Shown piece by piece: positions 1 to 8,362 of a stretch of 15,014 bases of DNA (position 1 is its first letter; every line of letters starts with the position of its first letter). This stretch comes from Flavobacteriaceae bacterium UBA7684 (lineage in GTDB: Bacteria > Bacteroidota > Bacteroidia > Flavobacteriales > Flavobacteriaceae): contig DLGW01000022.1 of the NCBI GenBank assembly GCA_002482885.1, positions 1-15,014 of the forward strand, read 5' to 3'. The notes below the pieces were generated by a model. That model was not told where the DNA came from. It saw only the letters and a list, made by a program, of their open reading frames with translations, and searched no databases. Position numbers and translations under genes: made by a program.

Positions 1-1
1 C

Positions 2-1783
2 CTATTATTGGAAAAAGACACAGACATGGTTGCGTTGGCTCAAACAGGGACAGGGAAAACGGCAGCTTTTGGTTTTCCACTAATCCAAAAAATTGATGCC
101 AACAACAGAAATACACAGGCGTTAATTTTATCTCCAACCCGCGAACTTTGTTTGCAAATCACCAACGAAATTAAAAACTACTCTAAATACGAAAAAGGTA
201 TTAACGTAGTGGCGGTTTATGGTGGAGCAAGCATTACCGAACAAGCCAGAGACATCCGCAGAGGAGCTCAAATCATTGTAGCTACCCCTGGTAGAATGCA
301 AGATATGATTAACAGAGGATTGGTAAACATCTCTGAAATCGGATATTGTATTTTAGATGAGGCTGATGAAATGTTAAACATGGGCTTTTATGAAGACATC
401 GTAAACATTTTATCTACTTCACCAGACGAAAAAAGCACTTGGTTATTTTCGGCTACTATGCCCCAAGAGGTGGCTAGAATTGCAAAACAATTCATGTCAG
501 ATCCATTGGAAATCACCGTAGGTGCTAAAAACTCAGGTTCAGCAACAGTATCGCACGAATTTTACTTAGTAAATGCACGTGACCGTTACGAAGCTTTAAA
601 ACGTTTAGCCGATGCTAATCCAGACATTTTTTCAGTAGTATTTTGTAGAACCAAACGTGATACCCAACAAGTAGCTGAAAAGTTAATTGAAGACGGATAT
701 AACGCAGCCGCTTTACATGGTGATTTATCACAAGCACAACGTGATGGTGTAATGAAATCCTTCCGTGGTCGTCAAATACAAATGTTAGTGGCTACTGATG
801 TAGCAGCTCGTGGAATTGACGTTGATAACATTACTCACGTAGTAAATTATCAATTGCCAGACGAAATTGAAACCTATAACCACCGTTCAGGCCGTACAGG
901 TCGTGCAGGAAAATTAGGAACTTCCATCGTAATCATCACCAAAAGTGAATTGCGTAAAATTTCGGCTATCGAAAGAATCATCAAACAAAAATTTGAAGAA
1001 AAAACGATTCCTTCGGGAATGGAAATCTGCGAAATTCAATTATTACACTTAGCTAATAAAATCAAAGATACCGAAGTAGATCACGAAATTGACAACTACT
1101 TACCAGCGATTAACGATGTTTTAGATAGTTTATCTAAAGAAGAATTAATCAAAAAAATGGTATCTGTAGAATTTAATCGTTTTATTAACTACTACAAAAA
1201 AACCAGAGATTTAACCGGACAAACTTTAGGATCAGACCGTCGTGAAAGCGATAGAGAACCAAGAGAAAGAAATAATAGCGGTGCGGTTAGATATTTTGTA
1301 AACATAGGATCAAGAGATAATTTTGATTGGATGTCTTTAAAAGATTATTTAAAAGAAACCTTAGATTTAGGCAGAGACGATGTGTTTAAAGTAGACGTTA
1401 AAGAAGGATTCTCTTTCTTTAATACCGATGCAGAACACACCGATAAAGTAATGGATATTTTAAATTCTGTACAGTTAGAAGGAAGAAAAATCAATGTAGA
1501 GATTTCTAAAAATGACGGTGGCGGAAGCGGAAGAAGAGACCATAACGGACGTAATTCTGGTGGTGGATACAAAGGTGGCGGAGATAGAAACTCTGGCGGA
1601 GGCGAAAGAAGAAGCTCTGGAGGATTCAAAAGTGAAAGAAGTTCAGCTCCAAGAAGAGAGGGAAACTTTGCTCCAAGAAGCAGTAGCGCCCCTAAAAGAA
1701 GTTCAGATTTTTCGGACAAACCTAAACGTTCATTCAACGATTCAGAAAGTTCATCAGAAGGCAGACGCTCAAGAAGAAGCTAA
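2..1783 (+). CDS. DEAD-box ATP-dependent RNA helicase (5' partial) with DbpA-type RNA-binding domain
   Basis: ATP-dependent RNA helicase of the DEAD-box family, expected to unwind or remodel structured RNA in the cytoplasm (ribosome assembly, cold adaptation or RNA turnover). The reading frame is open to the window edge and the Q motif is missing, so the true start lies upstream; the TTG at base 8 is not a credible start. Counting residues from base 8, the visible motifs are: I AQTGTGKT (11-18), Ia PTREL (43-47), II DEAD (117-120), III SAT (148-150), V ARGID (267-271) and VI HRSGRTGRAG (292-301). Both RecA-like lobes are therefore intact apart from the lost N-terminus. Residues about 427-500 look like the RRM-like DbpA RNA-binding domain. 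Residues 504-591 are a low-complexity Gly/Ser/Arg/Lys tail with RGG-like character, which usually adds nonspecific RNA affinity. The exact paralogue (DeaD/CsdA, DbpA or RhlE type) is not certain. Gene 1814-2620 follows after 30 nt with no visible terminator. Confidence 0.95.
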   Translation, partial: LLLEKDTDMVALAQTGTGKTAAFGFPLIQKIDANNRNTQALILSPTRELCLQITNEIKNYSKYEKGINVVAVYGGASITEQARDIRRGAQIIVATPGRMQDMINRGLVNISEIGYCILDEADEMLNMGFYEDIVNILSTSPDEKSTWLFSATMPQEVARIAKQFMSDPLEITVGAKNSGSATVSHEFYLVNARDRYEALKRLADANPDIFSVVFCRTKRDTQQVAEKLIEDGYNAAALHGDLSQAQRDGVMKSFRGRQIQMLVATDVAARGIDVDNITHVVNYQLPDEIETYNHRSGRTGRAGKLGTSIVIITKSELRKISAIERIIKQKFEEKTIPSGMEICEIQLLHLANKIKDTEVDHEIDNYLPAINDVLDSLSKEELIKKMVSVEFNRFINYYKKTRDLTGQTLGSDRRESDREPRERNNSGAVRYFVNIGSRDNFDWMSLKDYLKETLDLGRDDVFKVDVKEGFSFFNTDAEHTDKVMDILNSVQLEGRKINVEISKNDGGGSGRRDHNGRNSGGGYKGGGDRNSGGGERRSSGGFKSERSSAPRREGNFAPRSSSAPKRSSDFSDKPKRSFNDSESSSEGRRSRRS

Positions 1784-1813
1784 ACCTTTGTTAATCTAAA
1801 AATAAACTGCAAA

Positions 1814-2620
1814 ATGTCTCTAAAAGTGTATACTTTTAAGCTTTCAAAAAAAAGCATGAGATATTTTGCAGTTTTCTTTTTTTTAGTCCTTACCCAAATC
1901 AGTTTTTCACAAGAAAAACCCATCAATAATACTTTTTCGGGAACCATCGTAATGGTAGAAACCCTGCTACCTATTGCCAACGTACACATCATTAATAAAA
2001 ACCTAGTTAAAGGAACCATAACCGACGAAAAAGGAAGATTTGAAATTCCCGCACGCGTAAACGATACCCTTTACATATCTTCCATAGGCTTTCACCCCAT
2101 CACAATCAAAGTAACTAACGACTGGTTAAAATTTAAAAATGCCAAAATTCAACTGACCGAAAAAGCATACGCCTTAGAAGAAGTTGTGGTAAGACCTTAC
2201 AATTTAACAGGTTATTTAGAAGTTGATTCTAAACTCATTCCTACCAAAGATAATTACCGCTACAGTATTTCGGGTTTAACCCTAGGTTACGAAGCCGGAG
2301 AACAAAGCCCAGGCGCCTTTAGCCGAGTTATGAACTCGATTTTTAATCCTGCCGACTTTTTATACAACACCTTTAGCAAAAAAAAGCAAGAAATGCGTAA
2401 ACTGCGCGAAGTCAAAAAAGACAACGCCGTACGCGACATGCTACAAACCAAATTCGACCGAGAAACTTTAGCCGTTCTTCTTAACGTAGACAAAAAAGAC
2501 ATTGCCGAAATTTTAGAAAAATGCAACTACTCCCAAGCATTCATTGCCACAGCAAACGACCTACAAATCATGGATGCTATCAGTGAATGTTACGAACAAT
2601 ATAAAGTGCTTAAAAAGTAA
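1814..2620 (+). CDS. Exported carboxypeptidase-regulatory-like domain protein, function unknown
   Basis: Predicted secreted or periplasmic protein of 268 residues with no assignable enzymatic role. A Lys/Arg-containing n-region is followed by a hydrophobic core (about residues 17-30) and a probable signal peptidase I site after SFSQ (residue 33). Residues about 40-118 match the carboxypeptidase-regulatory-like beta-sandwich found at the N-terminus of Bacteroidota TonB-dependent receptors, with the typical GTITDEKGRFEI pattern. It is followed by LEEVVV (121-126), the kind of segment that usually leads into a receptor plug, but no plug or barrel follows. Instead residues about 155-268 form an Arg/Lys/Glu-rich, mostly helical-looking region ending in a conserved-looking NDLQIMDAISECYEQYK segment. 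I recall similar standalone proteins in flavobacteria, annotated only as hypothetical. ATG 1814 gives the longest product; ATG 1856 (residue 15) gives a shorter, equally good signal peptide and would leave the near-palindrome 1821-1838 in the leader. The gene may be cotranscribed with the helicase. Confidence 0.8.
   Translation: MSLKVYTFKLSKKSMRYFAVFFFLVLTQISFSQEKPINNTFSGTIVMVETLLPIANVHIINKNLVKGTITDEKGRFEIPARVNDTLYISSIGFHPITIKVTNDWLKFKNAKIQLTEKAYALEEVVVRPYNLTGYLEVDSKLIPTKDNYRYSISGLTLGYEAGEQSPGAFSRVMNSIFNPADFLYNTFSKKKQEMRKLREVKKDNAVRDMLQTKFDRETLAVLLNVDKKDIAEILEKCNYSQAFIATANDLQIMDAISECYEQYKVLKK
1821..1838. repeat. Near-palindrome at the 5' end of the exported-protein gene
   Basis: TAAAAGT (1821-1827), then GTAT, then ACTTTTA (1832-1838): a perfect 7-bp inverted repeat around a 4-nt centre. 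It sits between the two candidate start codons of the gene (1814 and 1856). If translation starts at 1856 it would be a leader hairpin or operator-like site. The right half, TACTTTTA, also matches the Bacteroidota -7 element TAnnTTTG at seven of eight positions, 17 nt before ATG 1856, but I see no TTG at the expected -33 distance. No function can be assigned from sequence. Confidence 0.35.
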
Positions 2621-2686
2621 AGTCGCCAAAAACAATTGGTTATTTTCTGATTGAACTACTATGATTAATCAAAAATGGCTAGAAAC

Positions 2687-5347
2687 CTACTCCAAATTCA
2701 AAGTAATCTGCCCATCATCATCTAACAATCCTTCTGGCAAGTCTTCTAAAGATTCTGGTGAAAACTCTGGAGATTCTTCTTCAATAATTGGTTCTTCGTA
2801 TGGTAATGGTTCCAAACGATTGATTTGTTTGATTTTATCGGCTGTTAATTGATTTCCTAAGGCTTTAATTCCTTTAATTGTTATAAAAGATTCTAAATCA
2901 ATGGTTTGATTTTCTTTTTGGAAGCCTTTTACTTTAGCATACACCACTTCAATAACAGGTCTAAAATCGGTACAAACAATTTCTAATGTTGATTTTGGAT
3001 TTTCAGTAATAAAGATTTCTTCTTTATTTTCAGATTCAATTAAAAAACGTTTGATGTAATATTTTTCTTTTTCGCCATCAAAGTAAACGGCAGAAATCGG
3101 TTTGTTCGGATTCCATTTTTCTAACACAATCATGTCTTCTTCAAAATGGGCATTCAAATCTGGAACGATTACTTTGGCTTTACCGACTTGAGTAATTACC
3201 AACAATTTGTCATTCGGCTTAAATTCGCCTAACAACTCCCCTCTTTCATCGGTATTTAAACGTTGTACAGTATCGTCAAACCAAATTTTACGAGGTTTTA
3301 GAGTAGATATTCCTTTTTCTTTTAATTCAATTTTTTTGATGGAATATTTGGTAACCATATTCCCTTTAGAGTTCCTTCCTTTAATCAATAAATTAGAGAA
3401 ATCTAAATCGAATTTTAGTTTTTTAATATTGCTTAATTGTCTTAAAATCACACTCACCACTTCGGCTTCTCCGTTCGGGTTGCTTGAAAAATACAATACC
3501 TGAGAACCTGGTTTTTCTTGGGTTAAGTCATATAATTTATCGCGGGTTACTCCAGAAACATTGAATCGTTTTACAAACGACGGTCCTGTTTTGCCATCGC
3601 GATAAATCATATTGTAAATGGTACGTTTATCATTTTTGTCGAATACAGCTACATGTATAATATCTTTCCCTACAAAGGTTTTAGCATCTACTTTGGTAAC
3701 CATCATTTGACCATCTCGCAAGAACACAATTACATCGTCAATATCGGAACAATCAGCCACGTATTCGTCTTTCTTTAAGCTGGTTCCAATAAAACCTTCC
3801 TCGCGATTGACGTACAATTTGGTGTTTCTTAAAACTACTTTAGTCGCTTCAATGTCATCAAAAATCCTTATTTCGGTTTGACGCTCACGACCTTTGCCGT
3901 ACTTCTCTTTTAAAGTAGTAAAGTAATTAATTGCAAAATCAATAATGTGGTCTAGATTGTATTTTACCTGTTCGATTTCACCTTCTAAAGCGTCAATTTT
4001 TTGTTGAGCTTTATCAATGTCAAACTTTGAAATACGTTTGATTCGGATTTCGGTTAAACGAGCGATATCTTCTTCGGTTACGGCTCTTTTTAAATGTTGG
4101 GTGTAGGGTTTTAAACCTTTATCAATGGCTTGAATTACGCCTTCCCAAGTTTCTTCTTCCTCGATGTCACGGTAAATTCTATTTTCAATAAAAATCCGTT
4201 CTAGCGATAAAAAGTGCCATTGCTCTTCTAATTCATCTAATTGAATTTCTAATTCTTGCTTTAATAAATCTACGGTTCTATGGGTAGAAATTTCCAGCAT
4301 TTTAGAAACGCCTATAAACAAAGGTTTGTGGTTTTCAATCACACATCCTAAAGGTGACAAAGAGGTTTCACATGCCGTAAAGGCAAACAAAGCATCAATG
4401 GTTTTATCCGGAGAAACTCCCGGAAAAAGGTGAATTAAAATTTCAACTTCGGCAGCAGTATTATCTTCTATTTTTTTAACCTTGATTTTTCCTTTTTCAT
4501 TCGCCTTTAAAATACTATCGATTAAAGATGACGTATTGGTGGAAAAAGGAATTTGTGTAATCACCAAAGTGTTTTTGTCTAACTGACTGATTTTAGCCCG
4601 AACACGTACCCTACCGCCACGCATACCATCGTTATAATTAGTCATGTCGGCGATACCTCCCGTTGGAAAATCTGGAAATATCTGAAAAGGTTTGCCTTTT
4701 AATATTTTTACCGATGCATCTATTAATTCTATAAAATTATGAGGCAATACTTTGGTAGAAAGTCCTACGGCAATTCCTTCGGCACCTTGTGCTAATAATA
4801 ACGGAAATTTAACAGGCAAGTTGATGGGTTCATTTCTACGTCCATCATAAGAAGCTTGCCATTTGGTAATTTTTGGAGAATATAAAATATCATGACCCAA
4901 CTTACTGATTCTGGCCTCAATATAACGAGAAGCCGCAGCTCCATCGCCTGTTAGTATATTCCCCCAGTTTCCTTGTGTATCAATCAATAAGTCTTTTTGA
5001 CCGATTTGTACCATGGCATCACCTATACTGGCATCACCGTGTGGGTGATATTGCATGGTGTGACCTACTACATTGGCAACTTTGTTGTAACGACCATCAT
5101 CTAACTCTTTCATCGAGTGCATGATACGCCTTTGAACGGGTTTAAAACCGTCTTCAATAGCAGGAACGGCACGCTCTAAAATTACATACGACGCATAATC
5201 CAAAAACCAATCCTTATACATCCCGGTAACCTTAATAATGGTTTCGCCGTCGGTACTTTCTTGGTTTTCGTAAAAATGTTTTCCCTCGGAAGATGGTTGT
5301 TCTTCTTCTGGCAAGTTGTCATTTAAATTTTGTTCGTCGTCAATCAT
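2687..5347 (-). CDS. parC: DNA topoisomerase IV subunit A (ParC-type)
   Basis: Type IIA topoisomerase subunit A, 886 residues, which cuts and rejoins duplex DNA to decatenate daughter chromosomes together with ParE (not in this window). The breakage-reunion domain begins near residue 38. The catalytic tyrosine is Tyr142 with Arg141 before it (AAASRYIEARIS). The quinolone-determining helix is HPHGDASIGDAM (101-112), and the stretch after it, GQKDLLIDTQGNWGN, is typical of the Bacteroidota ParC-like branch. Helical and coiled-coil segments lie at about 358-392 and 441-482. A degenerate beta-pinwheel C-terminal domain runs from about 500 to 845 and lacks the GyrA box (QRRGGKG), which argues for ParC over GyrA. 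Residues 851-886 are a strongly acidic tail. The start ATG at 5345-5347 is preceded by a -7 promoter element at 5381-5388. The gene is convergent with the exported-protein gene, with a 66-nt gap in which I see no clear intrinsic terminator. Some databases call this family simply gyrase/topoisomerase IV subunit A. Confidence 0.93.
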   Translation of the reverse strand: MIDDEQNLNDNLPEEEQPSSEGKHFYENQESTDGETIIKVTGMYKDWFLDYASYVILERAVPAIEDGFKPVQRRIMHSMKELDDGRYNKVANVVGHTMQYHPHGDASIGDAMVQIGQKDLLIDTQGNWGNILTGDGAAASRYIEARISKLGHDILYSPKITKWQASYDGRRNEPINLPVKFPLLLAQGAEGIAVGLSTKVLPHNFIELIDASVKILKGKPFQIFPDFPTGGIADMTNYNDGMRGGRVRVRAKISQLDKNTLVITQIPFSTNTSSLIDSILKANEKGKIKVKKIEDNTAAEVEILIHLFPGVSPDKTIDALFAFTACETSLSPLGCVIENHKPLFIGVSKMLEISTHRTVDLLKQELEIQLDELEEQWHFLSLERIFIENRIYRDIEEEETWEGVIQAIDKGLKPYTQHLKRAVTEEDIARLTEIRIKRISKFDIDKAQQKIDALEGEIEQVKYNLDHIIDFAINYFTTLKEKYGKGRERQTEIRIFDDIEATKVVLRNTKLYVNREEGFIGTSLKKDEYVADCSDIDDVIVFLRDGQMMVTKVDAKTFVGKDIIHVAVFDKNDKRTIYNMIYRDGKTGPSFVKRFNVSGVTRDKLYDLTQEKPGSQVLYFSSNPNGEAEVVSVILRQLSNIKKLKFDLDFSNLLIKGRNSKGNMVTKYSIKKIELKEKGISTLKPRKIWFDDTVQRLNTDERGELLGEFKPNDKLLVITQVGKAKVIVPDLNAHFEEDMIVLEKWNPNKPISAVYFDGEKEKYYIKRFLIESENKEEIFITENPKSTLEIVCTDFRPVIEVVYAKVKGFQKENQTIDLESFITIKGIKALGNQLTADKIKQINRLEPLPYEEPIIEEESPEFSPESLEDLPEGLLDDDGQITLNLE

Positions 5348-5380
5348 TTTAAATAGGCGTAATTAAAGTGGTCGCTCGCA

Positions 5381-5388
5381 CAAATATA
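5381..5388 (-). promoter_or_regulatory. Bacteroidota-type -7 promoter element for parC
   Basis: On the minus strand this reads TATATTTG, an exact match to the Bacteroidota sigma-factor -7 consensus TAnnTTTG. It lies 33 nt upstream of the parC ATG, so a transcript would have a leader of roughly 25-30 nt. A good -33 TTG/TTTG is not seen at the usual 19-21 nt spacing; the nearest TTTG (5418-5421) is too far at 29 nt. The call therefore rests on the -7 box and its position. Confidence 0.45.
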
Positions 5389-5446
5389 CTTTTTTCAGCG
5401 TAAAATTATACGGTATTCAAACCTTAAATAACACCTTGTTTTTTTC

Positions 5447-5482
5447 AAAAAAAAAGGCCATCTTTTTAAGACAGCCTTTTTT
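5447..5482 (-). terminator. Intrinsic terminator of the T9SS cargo operon (possibly bidirectional)
   Basis: The plus strand shows nine A, GGC, CA, TCTT, loop TTT, AAGA, CA, GCC, six T. The stem pairs GGC/GCC and TCTT/AAGA around a symmetric CA/CA internal loop, and the flanking A and T runs extend it. On the minus strand the hairpin ends in a run of nine T and begins 20 nt after the stop codon of the OmpA-family gene, as expected for the end of that operon. The symmetric A and T tracts would also allow it to stop plus-strand transcription. Confidence 0.75.
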
Positions 5483-5501
5483 ATAAGATATAAACTAAAA
5501 C

Positions 5502-7367
5502 CTATTTTTTAACAATCATAAACTCGGAACGTCTATTGATTTGGTGTTCCTCCTCGGTACATTTTTCTTTACAGTTCACTTTTGGTGTAGTTTCTCCGTA
5601 ACCTTTTCCTTTGATTCTTTCCGCCTTAATTCCTTTTGAAATCACGTATTGAACTGTTGATTTAGCTCTACGATCAGACAATCTTGAGTTATAAGCATCA
5701 GAACCTCGGTTATCGGTATGCGAACGAACATCAATAACCATTTCAGGGTTGTTATTCATGACTTGTACTAAGTTATCTAAGATAAATGCGGCTTCTTGAG
5801 TAATGTTGCTTTTATTAAACTCAAACACAATTGGTGCTAAAATCACTTCTTTTTCGGTTACAATCGCTTCGATTGGTTTTAATGGGGCATTTACCACAAC
5901 TTCTCCATCGCCAGAGGCAGGAATATTAAATGTGCCACTTTCGTAACCGTCTTTAGCAATTTGTACACTGTATTTTTTATCGCACAATACTGGGTAAATT
6001 ACTTCTCCATTTTCGGTAGTGTATGATTTAGTAATGATATTACCTTTTTCGTCTAAAACAGCAACTACAGCATTAGCTAACTCTTTTCCCGTTTTAGCAT
6101 CGGTTACTTTTACAATGGCTTGTACTCCACAAATCGGTTGTGCCATGTAAATGTTGTCCACTCCTGCTCGGTTACTAGATAAAAATCCTAGTTTTTTAGC
6201 TGAATTATAAGTAAACGCAAAATCATCTTTTTCGGTATTTACTGGTTTTCCCAAGTTTACAGCATCGGTTCCTTTTACTAAATCAATTGCAAAAATATCT
6301 AAACCTCCTAATCCTGGTTTTCCGTTAGAAGCAAAAAACAAAGTGCCTTTTTCATCAATAAAAGGAAAACTTTCATCGCCTTCGGTATTTACTTTATCTC
6401 CTAAATTTTCTGGCGTTCCTAATTTTCCGTTAGCCTCTAAAGTTACTTTCCAAATATCATTTCCACCTAATCCCCCAGGCATATTAGACGTAAAGTATAA
6501 TGTTTTTTCGTCTTTGCTCAAACTTGGATTACTGCAAGAATAGTTTCCACTATTAATAGCTAATGGTTTAATATTTGTCCACTTCCCTCCGCTGTTAGTA
6601 GCTGTATAAATATTTACCTGTCCGTGTTTGTTATTTCTTTCTTTGTCTTTAGAAAACTTATCTGAAACAAAACTTTCACTAGAAAAATAAGCTGTTTTTC
6701 CATCGGCAGAAATACACAAAGGTCCATCGTGGTACTTGGTGTTTAATTCTTTTACTTCGGAAATTCCTGCAAATTTTCCGTCTTTGTATTCTGCTTGATA
6801 AATATCTAAAAAGGGTTGTTTATTCCATCCGTAGATTTTAGCTTCTGGATTTCTGGCACTGGCAAAATACAATGCGTCTTGATACATAAAAGGTCCAAAA
6901 TCCGATTTATCGCTATTGATGTCTAAATAAGAAACTTCATATTTCTTTTTTAAATCCAACAATTGTGGCAAATAATTAGGATTGGTACTAAATGACTTAG
7001 CTCTTTGATCATTAGGTGCTAAACGAGCAAATTCGACCATTTGTTTATTAGCTTCTTCGTAATTACCACTTCCTTTTAACATTTGAGCGTATCTAAAAAA
7101 CACCTCTGGATCTTTTTGATCAGTTAAAATGCGTTGGTACCATTTTACAGCTTGAGCGGTATTGTACATGTAGTAATATGTATCAGCCAATTGACGATAT
7201 ACGTAAGCATCTCCTTTTCCGCTTTCGGCTAATTTTAAATATTCTCCTACAGCTTCTACATATTCCAAACGATGAAATAGTTTGTCTGCTTTTTTAGTAT
7301 CCTTGTTTTGTGCGGTAAGATTGGTAATCACCAATGCTAACCCTAACACTATATAACTTTTTTTCAT
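5502..7367 (-). CDS. PorE-like OmpA-family protein with TPR, PD40 and carboxypeptidase-regulatory domains (T9SS-associated)
   Basis: Predicted periplasmic protein of 621 residues that probably links a T9SS-related outer-membrane assembly to peptidoglycan. A signal peptide (MKKSYIVLGLALVITNLTAQ) is cleaved near residue 20; there is no lipobox cysteine. TPR-like helices cover about 24-120. PD40/WD40-like propeller blades lie at about 215-410, with motifs such as PSLSKDEKTLYFTSN and two GLGG(N/L)DI(W/F) blade ends. A carboxypeptidase-regulatory-like domain covers 411-497. A C-terminal OmpA domain covers 511-621, with HTDNRGS and NSRLSDRRA; Asp552 and Arg567 are the expected diaminopimelate-binding residues. 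The CKEKC pair (599-603) followed by EEEHQINRRSEF is typical of Bacteroidota OmpA domains. This domain order is that of PorE (PG1058) of Porphyromonas gingivalis. It is the third gene of the operon, 19 nt after the PorP/SprF gene and closed by the hairpin at 5447-5482. Whether it is the core T9SS PorE or a cargo-dedicated paralogue cannot be told here; its position favours a paralogue. Confidence 0.9.
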   Translation of the reverse strand: MKKSYIVLGLALVITNLTAQNKDTKKADKLFHRLEYVEAVGEYLKLAESGKGDAYVYRQLADTYYYMYNTAQAVKWYQRILTDQKDPEVFFRYAQMLKGSGNYEEANKQMVEFARLAPNDQRAKSFSTNPNYLPQLLDLKKKYEVSYLDINSDKSDFGPFMYQDALYFASARNPEAKIYGWNKQPFLDIYQAEYKDGKFAGISEVKELNTKYHDGPLCISADGKTAYFSSESFVSDKFSKDKERNNKHGQVNIYTATNSGGKWTNIKPLAINSGNYSCSNPSLSKDEKTLYFTSNMPGGLGGNDIWKVTLEANGKLGTPENLGDKVNTEGDESFPFIDEKGTLFFASNGKPGLGGLDIFAIDLVKGTDAVNLGKPVNTEKDDFAFTYNSAKKLGFLSSNRAGVDNIYMAQPICGVQAIVKVTDAKTGKELANAVVAVLDEKGNIITKSYTTENGEVIYPVLCDKKYSVQIAKDGYESGTFNIPASGDGEVVVNAPLKPIEAIVTEKEVILAPIVFEFNKSNITQEAAFILDNLVQVMNNNPEMVIDVRSHTDNRGSDAYNSRLSDRRAKSTVQYVISKGIKAERIKGKGYGETTPKVNCKEKCTEEEHQINRRSEFMIVKK

Positions 7368-7386
7368 TTTCTTACTCTTTTAAATT

Positions 7387-8307
7387 TTAGAAATAACGAG
7401 CCGAACGAGATACACGTTTAGGCAAATTCAAATCATACAAAATAATTACCTCGTGCGATGACGGTGTAGCTGCTCGTAGTTCAGATACAATATGGTCATA
7501 AGCATAACCGATTCTTAAATTTGGTGTGATTGCAAAATTAACCATCGCTCCAAACGAATCTTCTAATCTGTAAGTTCCCCCTATTTCAAATTTTTGATTG
7601 AATAAAAAGTTAGCGGATGCATCAATAGAAAGAGGCGCTCCAAATGCTGATTTAAACATCGCAAAAGGCTTGAATTTTAAATTCGGATTCAAATCAAATA
7701 CATACCCCCCAGTAATAAAATAATGAGGTACTTGTTTACCTATGTTGATCCCATCTTTGGTGATGTGTTTTGCAGGTAAAAAATTAGGCATAGATACCGA
7801 AACGTAATATTTATTTGTGTAATAAAACAATCCCGAACCTATATTAAAATAGGTATTGCTTAAATCAGAACCAAAAGAAGCATCGGACTGATCTCGTAAA
7901 GTATTATTTACCTCACTATATAATCCCATTCTGTGTATGGTTGCTCCTGCTTTAATACCCATGGCTAATTTATGTTCTCCACCTAAATCCAAGGTGTAAG
8001 AAAAATCCCCATAAATATTATTTTCACTTACAGGTCCTGTTTTATCGGATATTATTGATAATCCTGCGCCAACTTTATTTGCCACTGGACTATGCCCTGA
8101 AAAAGTAAAAGTAGAAGGCGCTCCGTCCATATTTACCCATTGTTTACGATATAACATTCCAAAAGATAAATTTTCTTTGGAACCTGCATAAGCAGGATTG
8201 ATCACGTTCATATTATACATATACTGTGTATAATGTGGCGTTTGTTGTGCTTGTGCTTTTATTACAAAGAGTAATAAAATAGCTGCTGATATTAATATTT
8301 TTTTCAT
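7387..8307 (-). CDS. PorP/SprF family type IX secretion system outer-membrane protein
   Basis: Outer-membrane beta-barrel protein of 306 residues in the PorP/SprF family. These proteins are needed for secretion or surface attachment of T9SS cargo carrying a type B C-terminal domain, as SprF is for the adhesin SprB in Flavobacterium johnsoniae. The signal peptide is cleaved after AQA (residue 20). The mature N-terminus shows the family signature: QYMYNMNVINPAYAGS at 28-43, then LYRKQWVNMDGAPSTF at 52-67. Alternating beta-strand segments rich in Gly, Tyr and Phe fill the rest (for example about 156-175, 197-218 and 258-276). The C-terminus ends in a basic RVSRSARYF. The gene sits 55 nt after the large type B cargo gene and 19 nt before the OmpA-family gene, so it is very likely cotranscribed with both and dedicated to that cargo. 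Flavobacterial genomes carry many paralogues, so I do not give it a specific symbol. Confidence 0.92.
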   Translation of the reverse strand: MKKILISAAILLLFVIKAQAQQTPHYTQYMYNMNVINPAYAGSKENLSFGMLYRKQWVNMDGAPSTFTFSGHSPVANKVGAGLSIISDKTGPVSENNIYGDFSYTLDLGGEHKLAMGIKAGATIHRMGLYSEVNNTLRDQSDASFGSDLSNTYFNIGSGLFYYTNKYYVSVSMPNFLPAKHITKDGINIGKQVPHYFITGGYVFDLNPNLKFKPFAMFKSAFGAPLSIDASANFLFNQKFEIGGTYRLEDSFGAMVNFAITPNLRIGYAYDHIVSELRAATPSSHEVIILYDLNLPKRVSRSARYF

Positions 8308-8322
8308 CGATGTCTTTATTAA

Positions 8323-8348
8323 ACACCTTTATATTACTATAAAAGTGT
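8323..8348. repeat. Intercistronic inverted repeat between cargo and PorP/SprF genes
   Basis: ACAC then TTTATA, a TTAC loop, TATAAA then GTGT: ten base pairs interrupted by one C/A mismatch, occupying most of the 55-nt gap between the two genes. On the minus strand the hairpin is followed by TTAATAAAGACA rather than a T run, so it is not a classical intrinsic terminator. A transcript-processing or stability role, altering the ratio of cargo to partner, is plausible but is inference. Confidence 0.45.
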
Positions 8349-8362
8349 ATGGATTAAACTGA

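Noticed and set aside
1345..1737. Open minus-strand frame of 130 codons inside the helicase gene
   Set aside because: It is antisense to the low-complexity Gly/Arg/Ser tail; the Leu/Pro-rich product is what the reverse complement of such codons gives, and there is no start context or domain.
1512..1799. Overlapping plus-strand frame of 95 codons in the helicase tail
   Set aside because: A frame-shifted reading of the repetitive purine-rich tail, giving a Glu/Ala/Val-rich string with no domain. The in-frame helicase tail explains the sequence.
2621..2686. Terminator in the gap between the two convergent genes
   Set aside because: Only short palindromes (CAATTG, TGATTAATCA) and a 4-bp CCAA/TTGG pairing are present, with no stem plus T run on either strand.
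5018..5047. Acquired quinolone-resistance mutation in parC
   Set aside because: The Ala at the Ser80 position appears, from recall, to be the normal Bacteroidota residue; sequence alone does not support an acquired change.
2687..5347. Assignment of this gene as gyrA
   Set aside because: The C-terminal domain has no GyrA box, and the ASIGDAMVQIGQKDLLIDTQ pattern fits the ParC-like branch.
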